In this document: in pieces, positions 1-5,891 of the stretch | Layout of the letters: each line of letters begins with the position of its first letter | Numbering within the stretch: position 1 is the stretch's first letter | From: Thermaceae bacterium | GTDB taxonomy: Bacteria; Deinococcota; Deinococci; Deinococcales; Marinithermaceae | Length of the DNA: 22,386 nucleotides | Direction: 5' to 3' | Assembly (NCBI GenBank): GCA_015490435.1 | Contig: WFXV01000114.1 | Location: 1-22,386, forward strand | The notes under the pieces: generated by a model | The model's database searches: none | Told to the model about the DNA's origin: nothing | Seen by the model: only the letters and a program-made list of their open reading frames with translations | Made by a program: the position numbers and the translations under genes

Positions 1-25
1 AGCGTCAGATGTGTATAAGAGACAG
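1..25 (+). other. Nextera/Tn5 sequencing adapter remnant (not genomic)
   Basis: Bases 7-25 read AGATGTGTATAAGAGACAG, the 19-bp Tn5 mosaic end used in Nextera libraries. The six bases before it, AGCGTC, match the end of the Read 1 adapter arm. The GC-rich coding sequence of the next gene begins directly after it. This is untrimmed library DNA at a contig end, not a natural transposon: there is no transposase and no second end. Confidence 0.97.
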
Positions 26-252
26 GGGTAGAGGGCGACCAGGTTCTCGGGCTCAAGCCCCAGGATCCCCGCGAGCCGCCTCAGGTGCGCCCGGGTGAGG
101 GCGGGCTCGGGAAGCTCGCCGAAGCGGCAGTCCTCGAGCGCCTCCAGGTACGCCCGGCTAAGCCGCGCCCGCCGGGCGGCCTCTTCCAGGCTGAGCCCCC
201 GCGCTTCCCGGGCCCGCTTCAGCTTTTCCCCGAGTTCGCACACCTCGCCCAT
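26..252 (-). CDS. Helix-turn-helix protein, RodZ/HTH_25-like N-terminus (truncated at contig edge)
   Basis: I translated this by hand from the minus strand. About 75 codons remain, and the gene runs off the contig into the adapter. The product begins MGEVCELGEKLKRAREARGL, continues through SLEEAARRARLSRAYLEAL, and later reads PALTRAHLRRLAGILGLEPE. This is the helix-turn-helix layout of the HTH_25 family found at the N-terminus of RodZ, a membrane-anchored cell-shape protein that contacts MreB, and of related regulators. The transmembrane segment and C-terminal domain that would separate these options lie outside the window. The ATG sits one base after the psuG stop codon. An alternative start is the in-frame GTG at 243, which lies 7 bases after TAAGAT (256-251) and would suit a leaderless transcript. 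The family call is fairly secure; the RodZ identity is inference. Confidence 0.7.
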
Positions 253-253
253 C

Positions 254-1135
254 TTACTCCGCGAGGGCGCGGGCGATCTCTCCCGCGAGCCGGGCGTTTT
301 TGACGAGGAGCCGCCGGTTCACCCGGTCGGTGGCGCCGCCCGATTGCTCGGCGAGGCGCCTTAGGAGGAAGGGGGTGAGGGCCTTGCCCTGGATCCCCCG
401 GGCTTTGGCCTCGGCGTTCGCCGCCTCGACCCAGGCCCGCACCTGCTCGAAGGGGAGCCCCTTGGAGACCGGGTTGAAGACGAGCACCGCCTGGGAGAGC
501 CCGAGCGCTGCTTGAGCGCGGAAGACCGCCGCCGCCTCCCTTGGGCTTTCCACCCGCGCGGGGAGGGAATAGGGACTTTCCGTGCTGTGGAAGGCCGGGA
601 GGCGGTCGGTCCGGTAGCCGACGAGGGCGACCCCGAGGGTCTCGAGCCGCTCCAGGGTGGCCTCGAGGTCGAGGATGCTCTTCATCCCCGAGCTCACCAC
701 CAGGATCGGCGTTTTGGAGAGGGCGACGAGGTCCGCCGACTCGTCGAAGGGAGAAAAGTGCACCCCGCCGATCCCGCCGGTGGCGAAGACCAAAATCCCC
801 GCCCGGCGAGCGAGGTGGGCGGTGGCGGCGACGGTGGTGCCGGCACTGCGGCCGCTTGCCACCAGGGCGGCGAGGTTCCATAGGCTCGCCTTCTCGGCTT
901 CCTCGTCGGCGGCGAGCGCCTCGAGCTCGGCCTCCTCTAGCCCCACCCGGACCTCGCCTCTTAGGATCGCGATCACCGCCGGGACCGCGCCCGCCTCCCG
1001 CACCGCCTCGACCATCGCCCGGGCGACCTCGAGGTTTTCCGGCCGGGCGAGGCCGTGGGTGATCACGGTGGACTCGAGCGCCACCACCGGTCGTTCTTGC
1101 GCCAAGGCGTCGGCAACGTAGTCGGCCACCCGCAC
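254..1135 (-). CDS. psuG: Pseudouridine-5'-phosphate glycosidase
   Basis: PsuG cleaves the C-C glycosidic bond of pseudouridine 5'-phosphate to uracil and ribose 5-phosphate in cytosolic pseudouridine catabolism. The family signature ALESTVITHG spans residues 19-28, with the catalytic Glu at 21. EKAS places one active-site Lys at 82, and SSGMKSILD places the Schiff-base Lys at 152. FATGGIGGVH lies at 117-126. The length, 293 aa, is slightly below the usual ~300, and the loop after GGVH is about three residues shorter than in E. coli PsuG, which fits the closer Lys-Lys spacing. The start is a GTG 7 bases downstream of TAGGCT. No psuK kinase gene is adjacent; the next gene downstream encodes an HTH protein in a near-overlapping arrangement. 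Confidence 0.95.
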   Translation of the reverse strand: MRVADYVADALAQERPVVALESTVITHGLARPENLEVARAMVEAVREAGAVPAVIAILRGEVRVGLEEAELEALAADEEAEKASLWNLAALVASGRSAGTTVAATAHLARRAGILVFATGGIGGVHFSPFDESADLVALSKTPILVVSSGMKSILDLEATLERLETLGVALVGYRTDRLPAFHSTESPYSLPARVESPREAAAVFRAQAALGLSQAVLVFNPVSKGLPFEQVRAWVEAANAEAKARGIQGKALTPFLLRRLAEQSGGATDRVNRRLLVKNARLAGEIARALAE

Positions 1136-1142
1136 GGCGCCC

Positions 1143-1148
1143 AGCCTA
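1143..1148 (-). promoter_or_regulatory. Putative -10 element of psuG (leaderless)
   Basis: The minus strand reads TAGGCT, seven bases, then the psuG GTG start. The position implies transcription starting at or next to the start codon. No convincing -35 was found. The box overlaps a small dyad, AGCCT (1143-1147) and AGGCT (1155-1159). Confidence 0.5.
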
Positions 1149-1161
1149 CCAAAAAGGCTTG

Positions 1162-1180
1162 CCCCCGCCCGGGGCGGGGG
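1162..1180. repeat. GC-rich perfect dyad upstream of the beta-helix gene
   Basis: The arms are CCCCCGCC (1162-1169) and GGCGGGGG (1173-1180) with a three-base centre. It lies between the divergent psuG and beta-helix genes. It could be an operator, or a hairpin in the lipoprotein leader. There is no U-run on either side, so it is not an obvious intrinsic terminator. Confidence 0.4.
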
Positions 1181-1195
1181 TGGAAAATGGAATCC

Positions 1196-1413
1196 ATGCG
1201 CAAAGCCGGGCCGCTTTTGCTCGCCCTTTTCTTATTCCTCGCGGGCTGCCGGGGCGCGACCGAGGGGCCCCGCCCCCGCCGCCCCCCTCCGGGGGAGCGG
1301 CGTTTTCCTGTCCCCCAGAGGACACCGCCGGCCGGGTCTACTACGTCGCTCCCGACGGCGACGACGCCGCCCCCAGGACCCGCGCGGCCCCTTGGAAAAG
1401 CCCCGGCTAAGCG
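1196..1413 (+). pseudogene. Disrupted 5' part of the beta-helix lipoprotein gene (signal peptide and N-terminal strand)
   Basis: The ATG at 1196 opens a lipoprotein signal peptide, MRKAGPLLLALFLFLAGC, with a lipobox ending LAGC. The conserved family segment VYYVAPDGDD (from about 1336) is in a different frame, as if one base were missing between about 1252 and 1330, an extremely C/G-rich stretch. That second frame then meets an in-frame TAA at 1408-1410, inside a segment that would normally read without a break from PWKS into AVRRLSPGDTL. Downstream, the frame stays open for 416 codons. The parts are in the correct order for one exported protein. Either the gene has recently decayed at its 5' end, or the assembly has consensus errors in long C/G runs. 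Confidence 0.7.
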
Positions 1414-2664
1414 GTGCGGCGGCTTTCGCCCGGGGACACCCTGGTCCTCCTGCCCGGCCGCTACGTCCTAAAGCGCTACCCCGACGACATCCTCTTCGTG
1501 CCCTCGGGAGAGCCGGGGCGCTGGATCACCCTCTGCGGCCTTTTGGACGCTCCCTATCCGGTCCTCGCCGGTCAGGACAACCTCCGCACCGCGATCGACG
1601 TCTCCGGCGCCGCCTACGTGCGGATCGCCCACCTCGAGATCACCCACAACCCCGAGGCGGAAAACGTCGCGTTCCGCGAGGGGATCCACGGGGCGGGGGC
1701 GCCGGTGCGGCAGCTTTGGCTTTACGACGTCTACATCCACCACCTCGACCAGTTCGGGATCGACCTCGCCGACGTCGAGGACCTCCGCATCGAAAAAAGC
1801 TGCATCGAGTACGCCGGCTTCGGGGCGATCGGCGGTCCCCGGGGCGAGGCCGGGGGGTTCCGCCGGGTGGTGATCCGCGAGACCCGGCTCGCCTATAGCG
1901 GCCACTACTACCAGGGCGGGGACGGCAGCGACCGGCCCTACGACCGGCCCGACGGGTTCGGGATCGAGGCTTCGGAGGGGCCGATCTGGCTGGACCGGGT
2001 GGTGGTGGAGCACAACTGGGGCGACGGCATCGACAGCAAGGCGGCCCGGACCCGGATCACCCGCGCCGTGGTCGCCAACAACTGGGGCGACGGGGTGAAG
2101 CTCTGGGGCTCGGAGGGGGTGCTCGAGAACGTCCTCATCTACGGGCGCGGGGACGGCGACCCCCGGACCTCGCCCTGGTCGCCGGTGGTGATCTCGACCG
2201 CCCAGGCGGGGGCGCGCTTCGTCCTGAGGCACGTCACCATCGACGACGCCCTCGGCCAGAACTACCTGATGCACGTGCAGTACGACCACCGCGACGTGCC
2301 GGTGGAGCTCGAGCTCAGGAACGTCCTCCTCTCCGCCCGTGGCCCCCGGAGCCCGGTCTTCTTGGCCGGCTCCACCCGGCTTGCCGCCGACGGGGTCCTC
2401 TTCTCCGCCGCCGACGGCGACCTTTTGGTCTGGGGCGGGCGCCGCTACCACTGCGACGGGATCGGGGCCATCGGTCCCCGAGTTTTTTGCGGCCGTCCCG
2501 GGTTCAAAGAGCCCGCCTGGGGCGCGCCCGGGGACTACCACCTCACCGCGGAAAGCGACGCCATCGACGCGGGCCGGCCCGCGGGGGTGCTCTGGGACCT
2601 AGACGGCCGCCCCCGCGACTTCCTGCCCGACCTCGGCGCCTACGAGTACCGGAAGTTCTTCTAG
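1414..2664 (+). CDS. Right-handed parallel beta-helix repeat protein (main open frame)
   Basis: This is the 416-aa open part, formally startable at GTG 1414, though that start removes the signal peptide encoded upstream. The N-terminus, RLSPGDTLVLLPGRY, is the typical first rung of PbH1/pectate-lyase-like proteins. Repeating rungs follow, including IHHLDQFGIDL, VEHNWGDGIDSKA and VANNWGDGVKL. The C-terminus, AIDAGRP then DLDGRPRD then DLGAYEY, is the closing motif seen in many secreted bacterial beta-helix proteins. Such proteins usually bind or cleave polysaccharide at the cell surface. No lyase-type catalytic residue can be assigned, so the substrate is unknown. With the upstream lipobox, the intended product would be a surface or periplasmic lipoprotein. 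As the sequence stands, the gene may be inactive or translated without export. Confidence 0.8.
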   Translation: MRRLSPGDTLVLLPGRYVLKRYPDDILFVPSGEPGRWITLCGLLDAPYPVLAGQDNLRTAIDVSGAAYVRIAHLEITHNPEAENVAFREGIHGAGAPVRQLWLYDVYIHHLDQFGIDLADVEDLRIEKSCIEYAGFGAIGGPRGEAGGFRRVVIRETRLAYSGHYYQGGDGSDRPYDRPDGFGIEASEGPIWLDRVVVEHNWGDGIDSKAARTRITRAVVANNWGDGVKLWGSEGVLENVLIYGRGDGDPRTSPWSPVVISTAQAGARFVLRHVTIDDALGQNYLMHVQYDHRDVPVELELRNVLLSARGPRSPVFLAGSTRLAADGVLFSAADGDLLVWGGRRYHCDGIGAIGPRVFCGRPGFKEPAWGAPGDYHLTAESDAIDAGRPAGVLWDLDGRPRDFLPDLGAYEYRKFF

Positions 2665-2667
2665 GAT
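2662..2667 (+). promoter_or_regulatory. Putative -10 element containing the upstream stop codon
   Basis: TAGGAT is followed by six bases (GGGGGT) and the ATG at 2674. The first three bases are the TAG stop of the beta-helix gene. GGGGGT could also act as a weak ribosome binding site, so leaderless initiation is likely but not certain. Confidence 0.45.
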
Positions 2668-2673
2668 GGGGGT

Positions 2674-3201
2674 ATGGAACCCCTGGTCGAGGTGCAAAAG
2701 GCGATCGAGCGGCTCGCCGACCGGTTCGCCCGGCTGAAGGACGAGTTCGCCGAGCGGGTGGCCCGTATCGAGGAGCTGCAAAGGGAGCGGGAGGCGCTCG
2801 AGACCCGGTTGCTCGAGCGCGAGGGGGAGGCGCTCGAGGCGGTGCGCGCCCTCAACCGGCTCCGCCACGAGGTGGCCGACCTCAGGGCCCGCCTCCGCCG
2901 CAACCGCCAGCTCCTCGAGGCGGCCGAGAGCCCGCGGGAGGAGGAGGCGCTTCTTGCCACCCGGCGCGAGCTGCTCGAGCGGCTCGCCGAGGCCAGCGCC
3001 CGGCTCGAGGCGCTCCGCGAGAAGGTGGACCGGCTCCGCGAGGAGGAGTTTGCCCTCGCCAGCCAGATCGCCGAGATCGAGGACCGGATCGCCGAGGAGC
3101 GATCCCGCGCCACCCTGCTCCTGCGGGAGCTCCGCCGGCTGGCCGACGAGGTGGTGCGCCGTATCGACGCCTTCGCCGAGGGGTTCCGCCTGAACTTCTA
3201 G
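2674..3201 (+). CDS. Coiled-coil protein of unknown function
   Basis: The 175-aa product has no signal peptide or membrane segment. Nearly the whole length, about residues 5-165, is charged helix with heptad spacing, rich in Leu, Glu and Arg (for example IEELQREREALETRLLEREG and RLEALREKVDRLREEE). It therefore probably forms a long cytosolic coiled coil. No Walker motif or other catalytic motif is visible, so it is not an SMC-type ATPase. It follows the beta-helix gene by nine bases and may have its own leaderless promoter. It converges on the 3198-3662 gene, and the two genes share a CTAG that supplies both stop codons. I do not recognise a specific family; scaffold or structural roles are possible. 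Confidence 0.75.
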   Translation: MEPLVEVQKAIERLADRFARLKDEFAERVARIEELQREREALETRLLEREGEALEAVRALNRLRHEVADLRARLRRNRQLLEAAESPREEEALLATRRELLERLAEASARLEALREKVDRLREEEFALASQIAEIEDRIAEERSRATLLLRELRRLADEVVRRIDAFAEGFRLNF

Positions 3202-3662
3202 CGGAGCTCGAGCTCGGCGAGCTCGAGGCGCACCCGGAGCAGGGCGAAGAGGGCGAGCCCCCCGCCGGAGCCGAGCTCGGCCTCCCAAAGGACAGGGTCC
3301 AGGGGGAGCATCACCCCGCCCCAGATCCCGAAGCTCTGTTCGTAGTCGTAGCTCCCCGCCCCGGCGAGGAGGAAGCCGAACGCTCCGTTTCCCCCCTCGA
3401 GGTAGTAGCCCCCGCCGAAGGAGGCCCATCGCCGTCGCCAGGGGTTTTCCTCGAGGACAAGGCCCAGCTCCCCGAGCAGGTAGGGCCCGACGTAGTCGTA
3501 GCCGATCTGCGCCCGCGCGAGCCCGCTCCCTTCGCTTCGGCATTCGAGGAACGCCCCTACCCCGAGGGGCAAGAGCTGCCCCTCGAGGGCGATTCCGAGC
3601 CGGATCGCCTGCCCCAGGGCCAGACCGAAGAGCAAAAGGAGTCCGACCGCCGCGCCCCGCAT
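3198..3662 (-). CDS. Small exported protein, possibly an outer-membrane beta-barrel
   Basis: The 154-aa product starts with a clear signal peptide (MRGAAVGLLLLFGLALGQA). The remainder is rich in Gly, Tyr, Trp and Leu, with alternating polar and nonpolar residues (IGYDYVGPYLLGELGLVLEE, WASFGGGYYLEGG, GAGSYDYEQSFGIWGG). This is the appearance of short amphipathic beta strands, as in small outer-membrane barrels. The C-terminus (LELAELELR) lacks the usual terminal aromatic residue. A GGAGG ribosome binding site lies eight bases before the ATG at 3662. The EamA transporter gene lies 25 bases upstream on the same strand, so the two are probably cotranscribed. The function is unknown; the barrel idea is inference from composition. 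Confidence 0.72.
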   Translation of the reverse strand: MRGAAVGLLLLFGLALGQAIRLGIALEGQLLPLGVGAFLECRSEGSGLARAQIGYDYVGPYLLGELGLVLEENPWRRRWASFGGGYYLEGGNGAFGFLLAGAGSYDYEQSFGIWGGVMLPLDPVLWEAELGSGGGLALFALLRVRLELAELELR

Positions 3663-3687
3663 GGCCCTATCCTCCGGGCGGCCGGGT

Positions 3688-4557
3688 TCAGCGCGGGTTA
3701 AACCGCTGCACCAGCCCCACGCCGACGAGGGCCAGCAGGCCGCCCGCCACCACCGGGGCGGTGGGCCACTCCCCGAGCCAAATGCCCGCGATGACCACCG
3801 CCAGCACCGGATTCAGGTAGAGGCTGCTCGCGAGCAGGCTGGCGGGCACCCGGGCGAGCGCCTTGGCCCAGAGGAAGTAGGCTAGTGCCCCAGGGAAGAC
3901 CCCGAGGTAGAGCGCGGCGAGGAGGGCGGAGTGGGGGGCCTCGGCGAGCGCCTCGCCGAAGCCCGGCAGGAAGACGAAAAGGGGCAGCGTCCCCGCCACC
4001 AGGGTGTAGACCGTCACCGCCTGGGCGGAGTAGCGGTGAAGGAGCGGTTTCTGGCCGACGAAGTAGAGCGAGCCCGAGAGGGCTGCGAGGAGCACCAGGA
4101 TCGCCCCCGGGTCGAAGCCGAGCCCTTCCCCCTCGCCGAGGGCGATCAGTACCGCGCCCAGGAATGCGAGGGCGAGCCCCGCCCAGGCCCCCGGGGAAAG
4201 CCGCTCGCCGAGGAAGAACCGGGCGAAGAGCGCGATGAAGACCGGCGAGGTGGCGATCAAAAGGCTTGCGGCCCCGGCGGTCACCGAGACCTCGCCGTAG
4301 GTGAGGGCGGTGTGGTAGCCGAAGACCCCGAGGAAGCCGAGGGCAAGGAACCGCCCCCAGTCCTCCCGGGCGGGCAGGGGGAGGCGGGCCCTTTGGGCGT
4401 AGAGGAGGAGGACCGCCGAGGCGGCGATGAAGCGAAGGAGCACCAGGTGCCCGGGCGAAAGCCCCGCGAGCGCCGCCCGGATGCCGGCGAAGGCCGAGGA
4501 CCAAAAGAGGAGGGTGCCCAGCGCGTAGGCCCAGGTCAAAAGGTCCACGGCGCCCAT
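3688..4557 (-). CDS. EamA/DMT-family transporter
   Basis: The 289-aa integral membrane protein has about ten hydrophobic helices in two repeats, the EamA fold of the drug/metabolite transporter superfamily (RhaT/YdcZ relatives). The first repeat has WSSAFAGIRAAL and LVLLRFIAASAVLL. The inter-repeat segment has GEVSVTAGAASLLIATSPVF. The second repeat ends with SLYLNPVLAVVIAGIWLGEW, a typical EamA ending. Members export amino acids, nucleosides or other metabolites; the substrate cannot be read from sequence. The ATG at 4557 has no ribosome binding site. The in-frame GTG at 4548 is seven bases after TACCAT and may be the true leaderless start. The gene is divergent from the LOG-family gene. Confidence 0.9.
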   Translation of the reverse strand: MGAVDLLTWAYALGTLLFWSSAFAGIRAALAGLSPGHLVLLRFIAASAVLLLYAQRARLPLPAREDWGRFLALGFLGVFGYHTALTYGEVSVTAGAASLLIATSPVFIALFARFFLGERLSPGAWAGLALAFLGAVLIALGEGEGLGFDPGAILVLLAALSGSLYFVGQKPLLHRYSAQAVTVYTLVAGTLPLFVFLPGFGEALAEAPHSALLAALYLGVFPGALAYFLWAKALARVPASLLASSLYLNPVLAVVIAGIWLGEWPTAPVVAGGLLALVGVGLVQRFNPR

Positions 4558-4561
4558 GGTA
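4556..4561 (-). promoter_or_regulatory. Candidate -10 of the EamA gene
   Basis: The minus strand reads TACCAT, then GGGCGCC, then the in-frame GTG at 4548. The same seven-base spacer and GTG follow the psuG box. It directly abuts the plus-strand box at 4562-4567. If it is real, the protein starts three codons later than the ATG at 4557. Confidence 0.3.
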
Positions 4562-4567
4562 TAGGCT
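4562..4567 (+). promoter_or_regulatory. Putative -10 of the LOG-family gene (leaderless)
   Basis: TAGGCT is followed by seven bases and the GTG at 4575. The hexamer and spacing match the psuG box. There is no Shine-Dalgarno sequence, and only 17 bases separate the EamA ATG from this start, so a leaderless transcript is the simplest reading. Confidence 0.5.
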
Positions 4568-4574
4568 TTTTGGC

Positions 4575-5105
4575 GTGAGGAAGGTCGTCGCGCTCTTCGG
4601 TTCTTCCCGGGCGGCGCCCGGCGGCGAGGCCTACGCCCGGGCCTACGCCTTCGGTCGGACGATCGGCGAGCTCGGCTTCGACCTCGCCACCGGCGGCTAC
4701 GGCGGGGTGATGGAGGCGGCCAGCCGGGGGGCGAGGGAGGCCGGGGCCCTCGTCTTCGGGGTCACCGCGCCGGCGGTGTTTCCCGCGCGGGACGGGCCGA
4801 ACCCCTTCGTGGAGCCCGAGCTCCCCTCCCCCAGCCTGCTCTCCCGTATCGAGCGGCTCCTCGACCTGGGCGCGGCCTACGTCGCCCTGCCCGGCGGCAT
4901 TGGGACCCTCGCCGAGATCGTCGCCGCCTGGAACCGGGCCTACGTGGACCGGGCCGCCGGGCGGCCGGTGCGGCCGCTCGCGGTCCACGCCGAGTGGCGG
5001 GCGCTCCTCGCGCCGGCGCTCGAGATCGGGGAGGCGGATCTGGCGCTGGTTCGATTTATCGAGGACGAAATGGACCTTCGGGAGTTTTTGGAATCCCTGC
5101 GTTAA
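4575..5105 (+). CDS. LOG/SLOG-family nucleotide-binding protein
   Basis: The 176-aa cytosolic Rossmann-type protein belongs to the family once called lysine decarboxylase-like. Many members hydrolyse nucleoside 5'-monophosphates to the base and ribose 5-phosphate. The strand MRKVVALFGSSR opens the fold. GGYGGVMEAASRGA (40-53) and PGGIGTLAE (106-114) are the two family signatures, with the catalytic Glu in the second. Arg91 precedes a helix in the usual position. The length matches the short SLOG/TIGR00725-like group rather than larger LOG enzymes. The specific substrate is not known; a role in nucleotide clean-up is possible. Codon use is normal until roughly the last 20 codons, where G+C falls. 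Confidence 0.85.
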   Translation: MRKVVALFGSSRAAPGGEAYARAYAFGRTIGELGFDLATGGYGGVMEAASRGAREAGALVFGVTAPAVFPARDGPNPFVEPELPSPSLLSRIERLLDLGAAYVALPGGIGTLAEIVAAWNRAYVDRAAGRPVRPLAVHAEWRALLAPALEIGEADLALVRFIEDEMDLREFLESLR

Positions 5106-5108
5106 AAT
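5103..5108 (+). promoter_or_regulatory. Putative -10 element containing the upstream stop codon
   Basis: TAAAAT is followed by six bases (TCGAAC) and the ATG at 5115. The TAA is the stop codon of the LOG-family gene. It is one of the closest matches to a consensus -10 in the window. No Shine-Dalgarno sequence lies between it and the ATG. No clear -35 was found. Confidence 0.6.
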
Positions 5109-5114
5109 TCGAAC

Positions 5115-5333
5115 ATGAAGGTTTGTCTTGACCGCGGGCGTTGGCTTTGGTTTTTGACCTTCGCAATCGCGGGTACGTATCTGCTTTTGGATTTTCTTTG
5201 GAAACCGTCGGTCTCGCGGGGGCAGGCCGTAGAAGCTTTGTTCGTGGGTTTCTTGCTCGCCCTCTTTTTCACCTACGTTTATCCCGGCCCCGCTAGCCGA
5301 GCTTCCCGAGGAGATCCTCCCGCACCGGGCTGA
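5115..5333 (+). CDS. Small low-GC membrane protein, unknown function
   Basis: The 72-aa product has two predicted membrane helices, about residues 9-28 (RWLWFLTFAIAGTYLLLDF) and 41-54 (ALFVGFLLALFFTY), joined by a short basic loop (WKPSVSRGQ). Of the first 57 codons, 21 end in A or T, whereas neighbouring genes almost always end in G or C. The composition therefore stands out and suggests a different origin or weak codon selection. The last ~15 residues (after YVYP) are encoded antisense to the 3' end of the cupin gene and may be a read-on tail after loss of an original stop. The -10 box and spacing favour this ATG. I do not recognise a family. Confidence 0.6.
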   Translation: MKVCLDRGRWLWFLTFAIAGTYLLLDFLWKPSVSRGQAVEALFVGFLLALFFTYVYPGPASRASRGDPPAPG

Positions 5334-5625
5334 AGACGTCGAGCACGACGCTCTCTTCGAGCGCCCGCACCCGGTGGCGCGCGCCTTTGGGCACCCAGAC
5401 CGCCTCGCCCGGGCCGAGCTCGGCCTCCTCCCCCTCGAGCACGAAGAGGATCCGCCCCGAGAGCACCAGGGTGAGCTGCTCCTCGGGGTGGGCGTGCTCG
5501 GGGACGTCGGTGCCGGGCGCGAGCTCGACGTAGTTCACCATCGCCCGCTCGCCGCCGAAGGCGGTGGCCCGGGCGCCTTCGAAAAGGGGTTTCTTCTCGG
5601 CCGCCAGTAGGTTCTTCCGCTTCAT
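5293..5625 (-). CDS. Single-domain cupin protein
   Basis: The small cytosolic cupin has 110 aa if started at the ATG at 5625. Motif 1 is HAHPEEQLTLVLSG, with metal-ligand His44 and His46 and Glu/Gln at 49-50. Motif 2 is PGEAVWVPKGARH, with His84. A bound divalent metal is therefore expected. The function is not defined by sequence; such proteins range from isomerases and dioxygenases to ligand-binding sensors. A longer frame opens with GTG at 5631, but that codon overlaps the AGGAG ribosome binding site. The ATG at 5625 is well spaced from AGGAG and overlaps the upstream gene's stop as ATGA. The gene is last in the GCS2-M20-unknown-cupin run. Confidence 0.85.
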   Translation of the reverse strand: MKRKNLLAAEKKPLFEGARATAFGGERAMVNYVELAPGTDVPEHAHPEEQLTLVLSGRILFVLEGEEAELGPGEAVWVPKGARHRVRALEESVVLDVFSPVREDLLGKLG

Positions 5626-5891
5626 CGCCACTCCTGAATGGGTACGAGTTCGCCGCCCTCGACCGCCTTTCGCACCGGGCGCATCCGGCGGTCAAACCAG
5701 ACCTCGAGCACCGCCCGGTCGAGACTTTTCGGGGCCACGATCTCCTTCCTCAGGTAGTAGCCCCCTTCGCTCGGGGAGATCTCCGCCGACTTCGAGATCC
5801 GAAGCGGAACCACCTCGCCCGAGCGGGTCCGCACCCGGCAGAGGAAGAAGTTCCCCTCGCTCTTCAGGTGCTCCTCGCGGCGAAAGAACAT
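5622..5891 (-). CDS. Conserved-looking protein of unknown function
   Basis: The 89-aa soluble protein has no signal peptide and no recognised motif. It is rich in charged residues and beta-prone segments (NFFLCRVRTRSGEVVPLRIS, AVLEVWFDRRMRPVRKAVEG). The ATG follows the TAG stop of the M20 peptidase gene directly with no spacer, and its own stop overlaps the cupin ATG. This tight placement argues for translation coupled to both neighbours and so for a real gene. A single small beta-barrel-like domain is possible but unproven. Confidence 0.7.
   Translation of the reverse strand: MFFRREEHLKSEGNFFLCRVRTRSGEVVPLRISKSAEISPSEGGYYLRKEIVAPKSLDRAVLEVWFDRRMRPVRKAVEGGELVPIQEWR

Noticed and set aside
7..25. 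A natural Tn5-like transposon end
   Set aside because: The sequence is the engineered mosaic end used in library kits, sits exactly at the contig edge, and has no transposase or second end.
1162..1180. Intrinsic terminator at the GC dyad
   Set aside because: There is no T-run on either strand, and the flanking genes diverge from this site, so no transcript needs to end here.
5626..5631. GTG 5631 as the cupin start
   Set aside because: This codon overlaps the AGGAG ribosome binding site. The ATG at 5625 has proper spacing and an ATGA overlap with the upstream stop.
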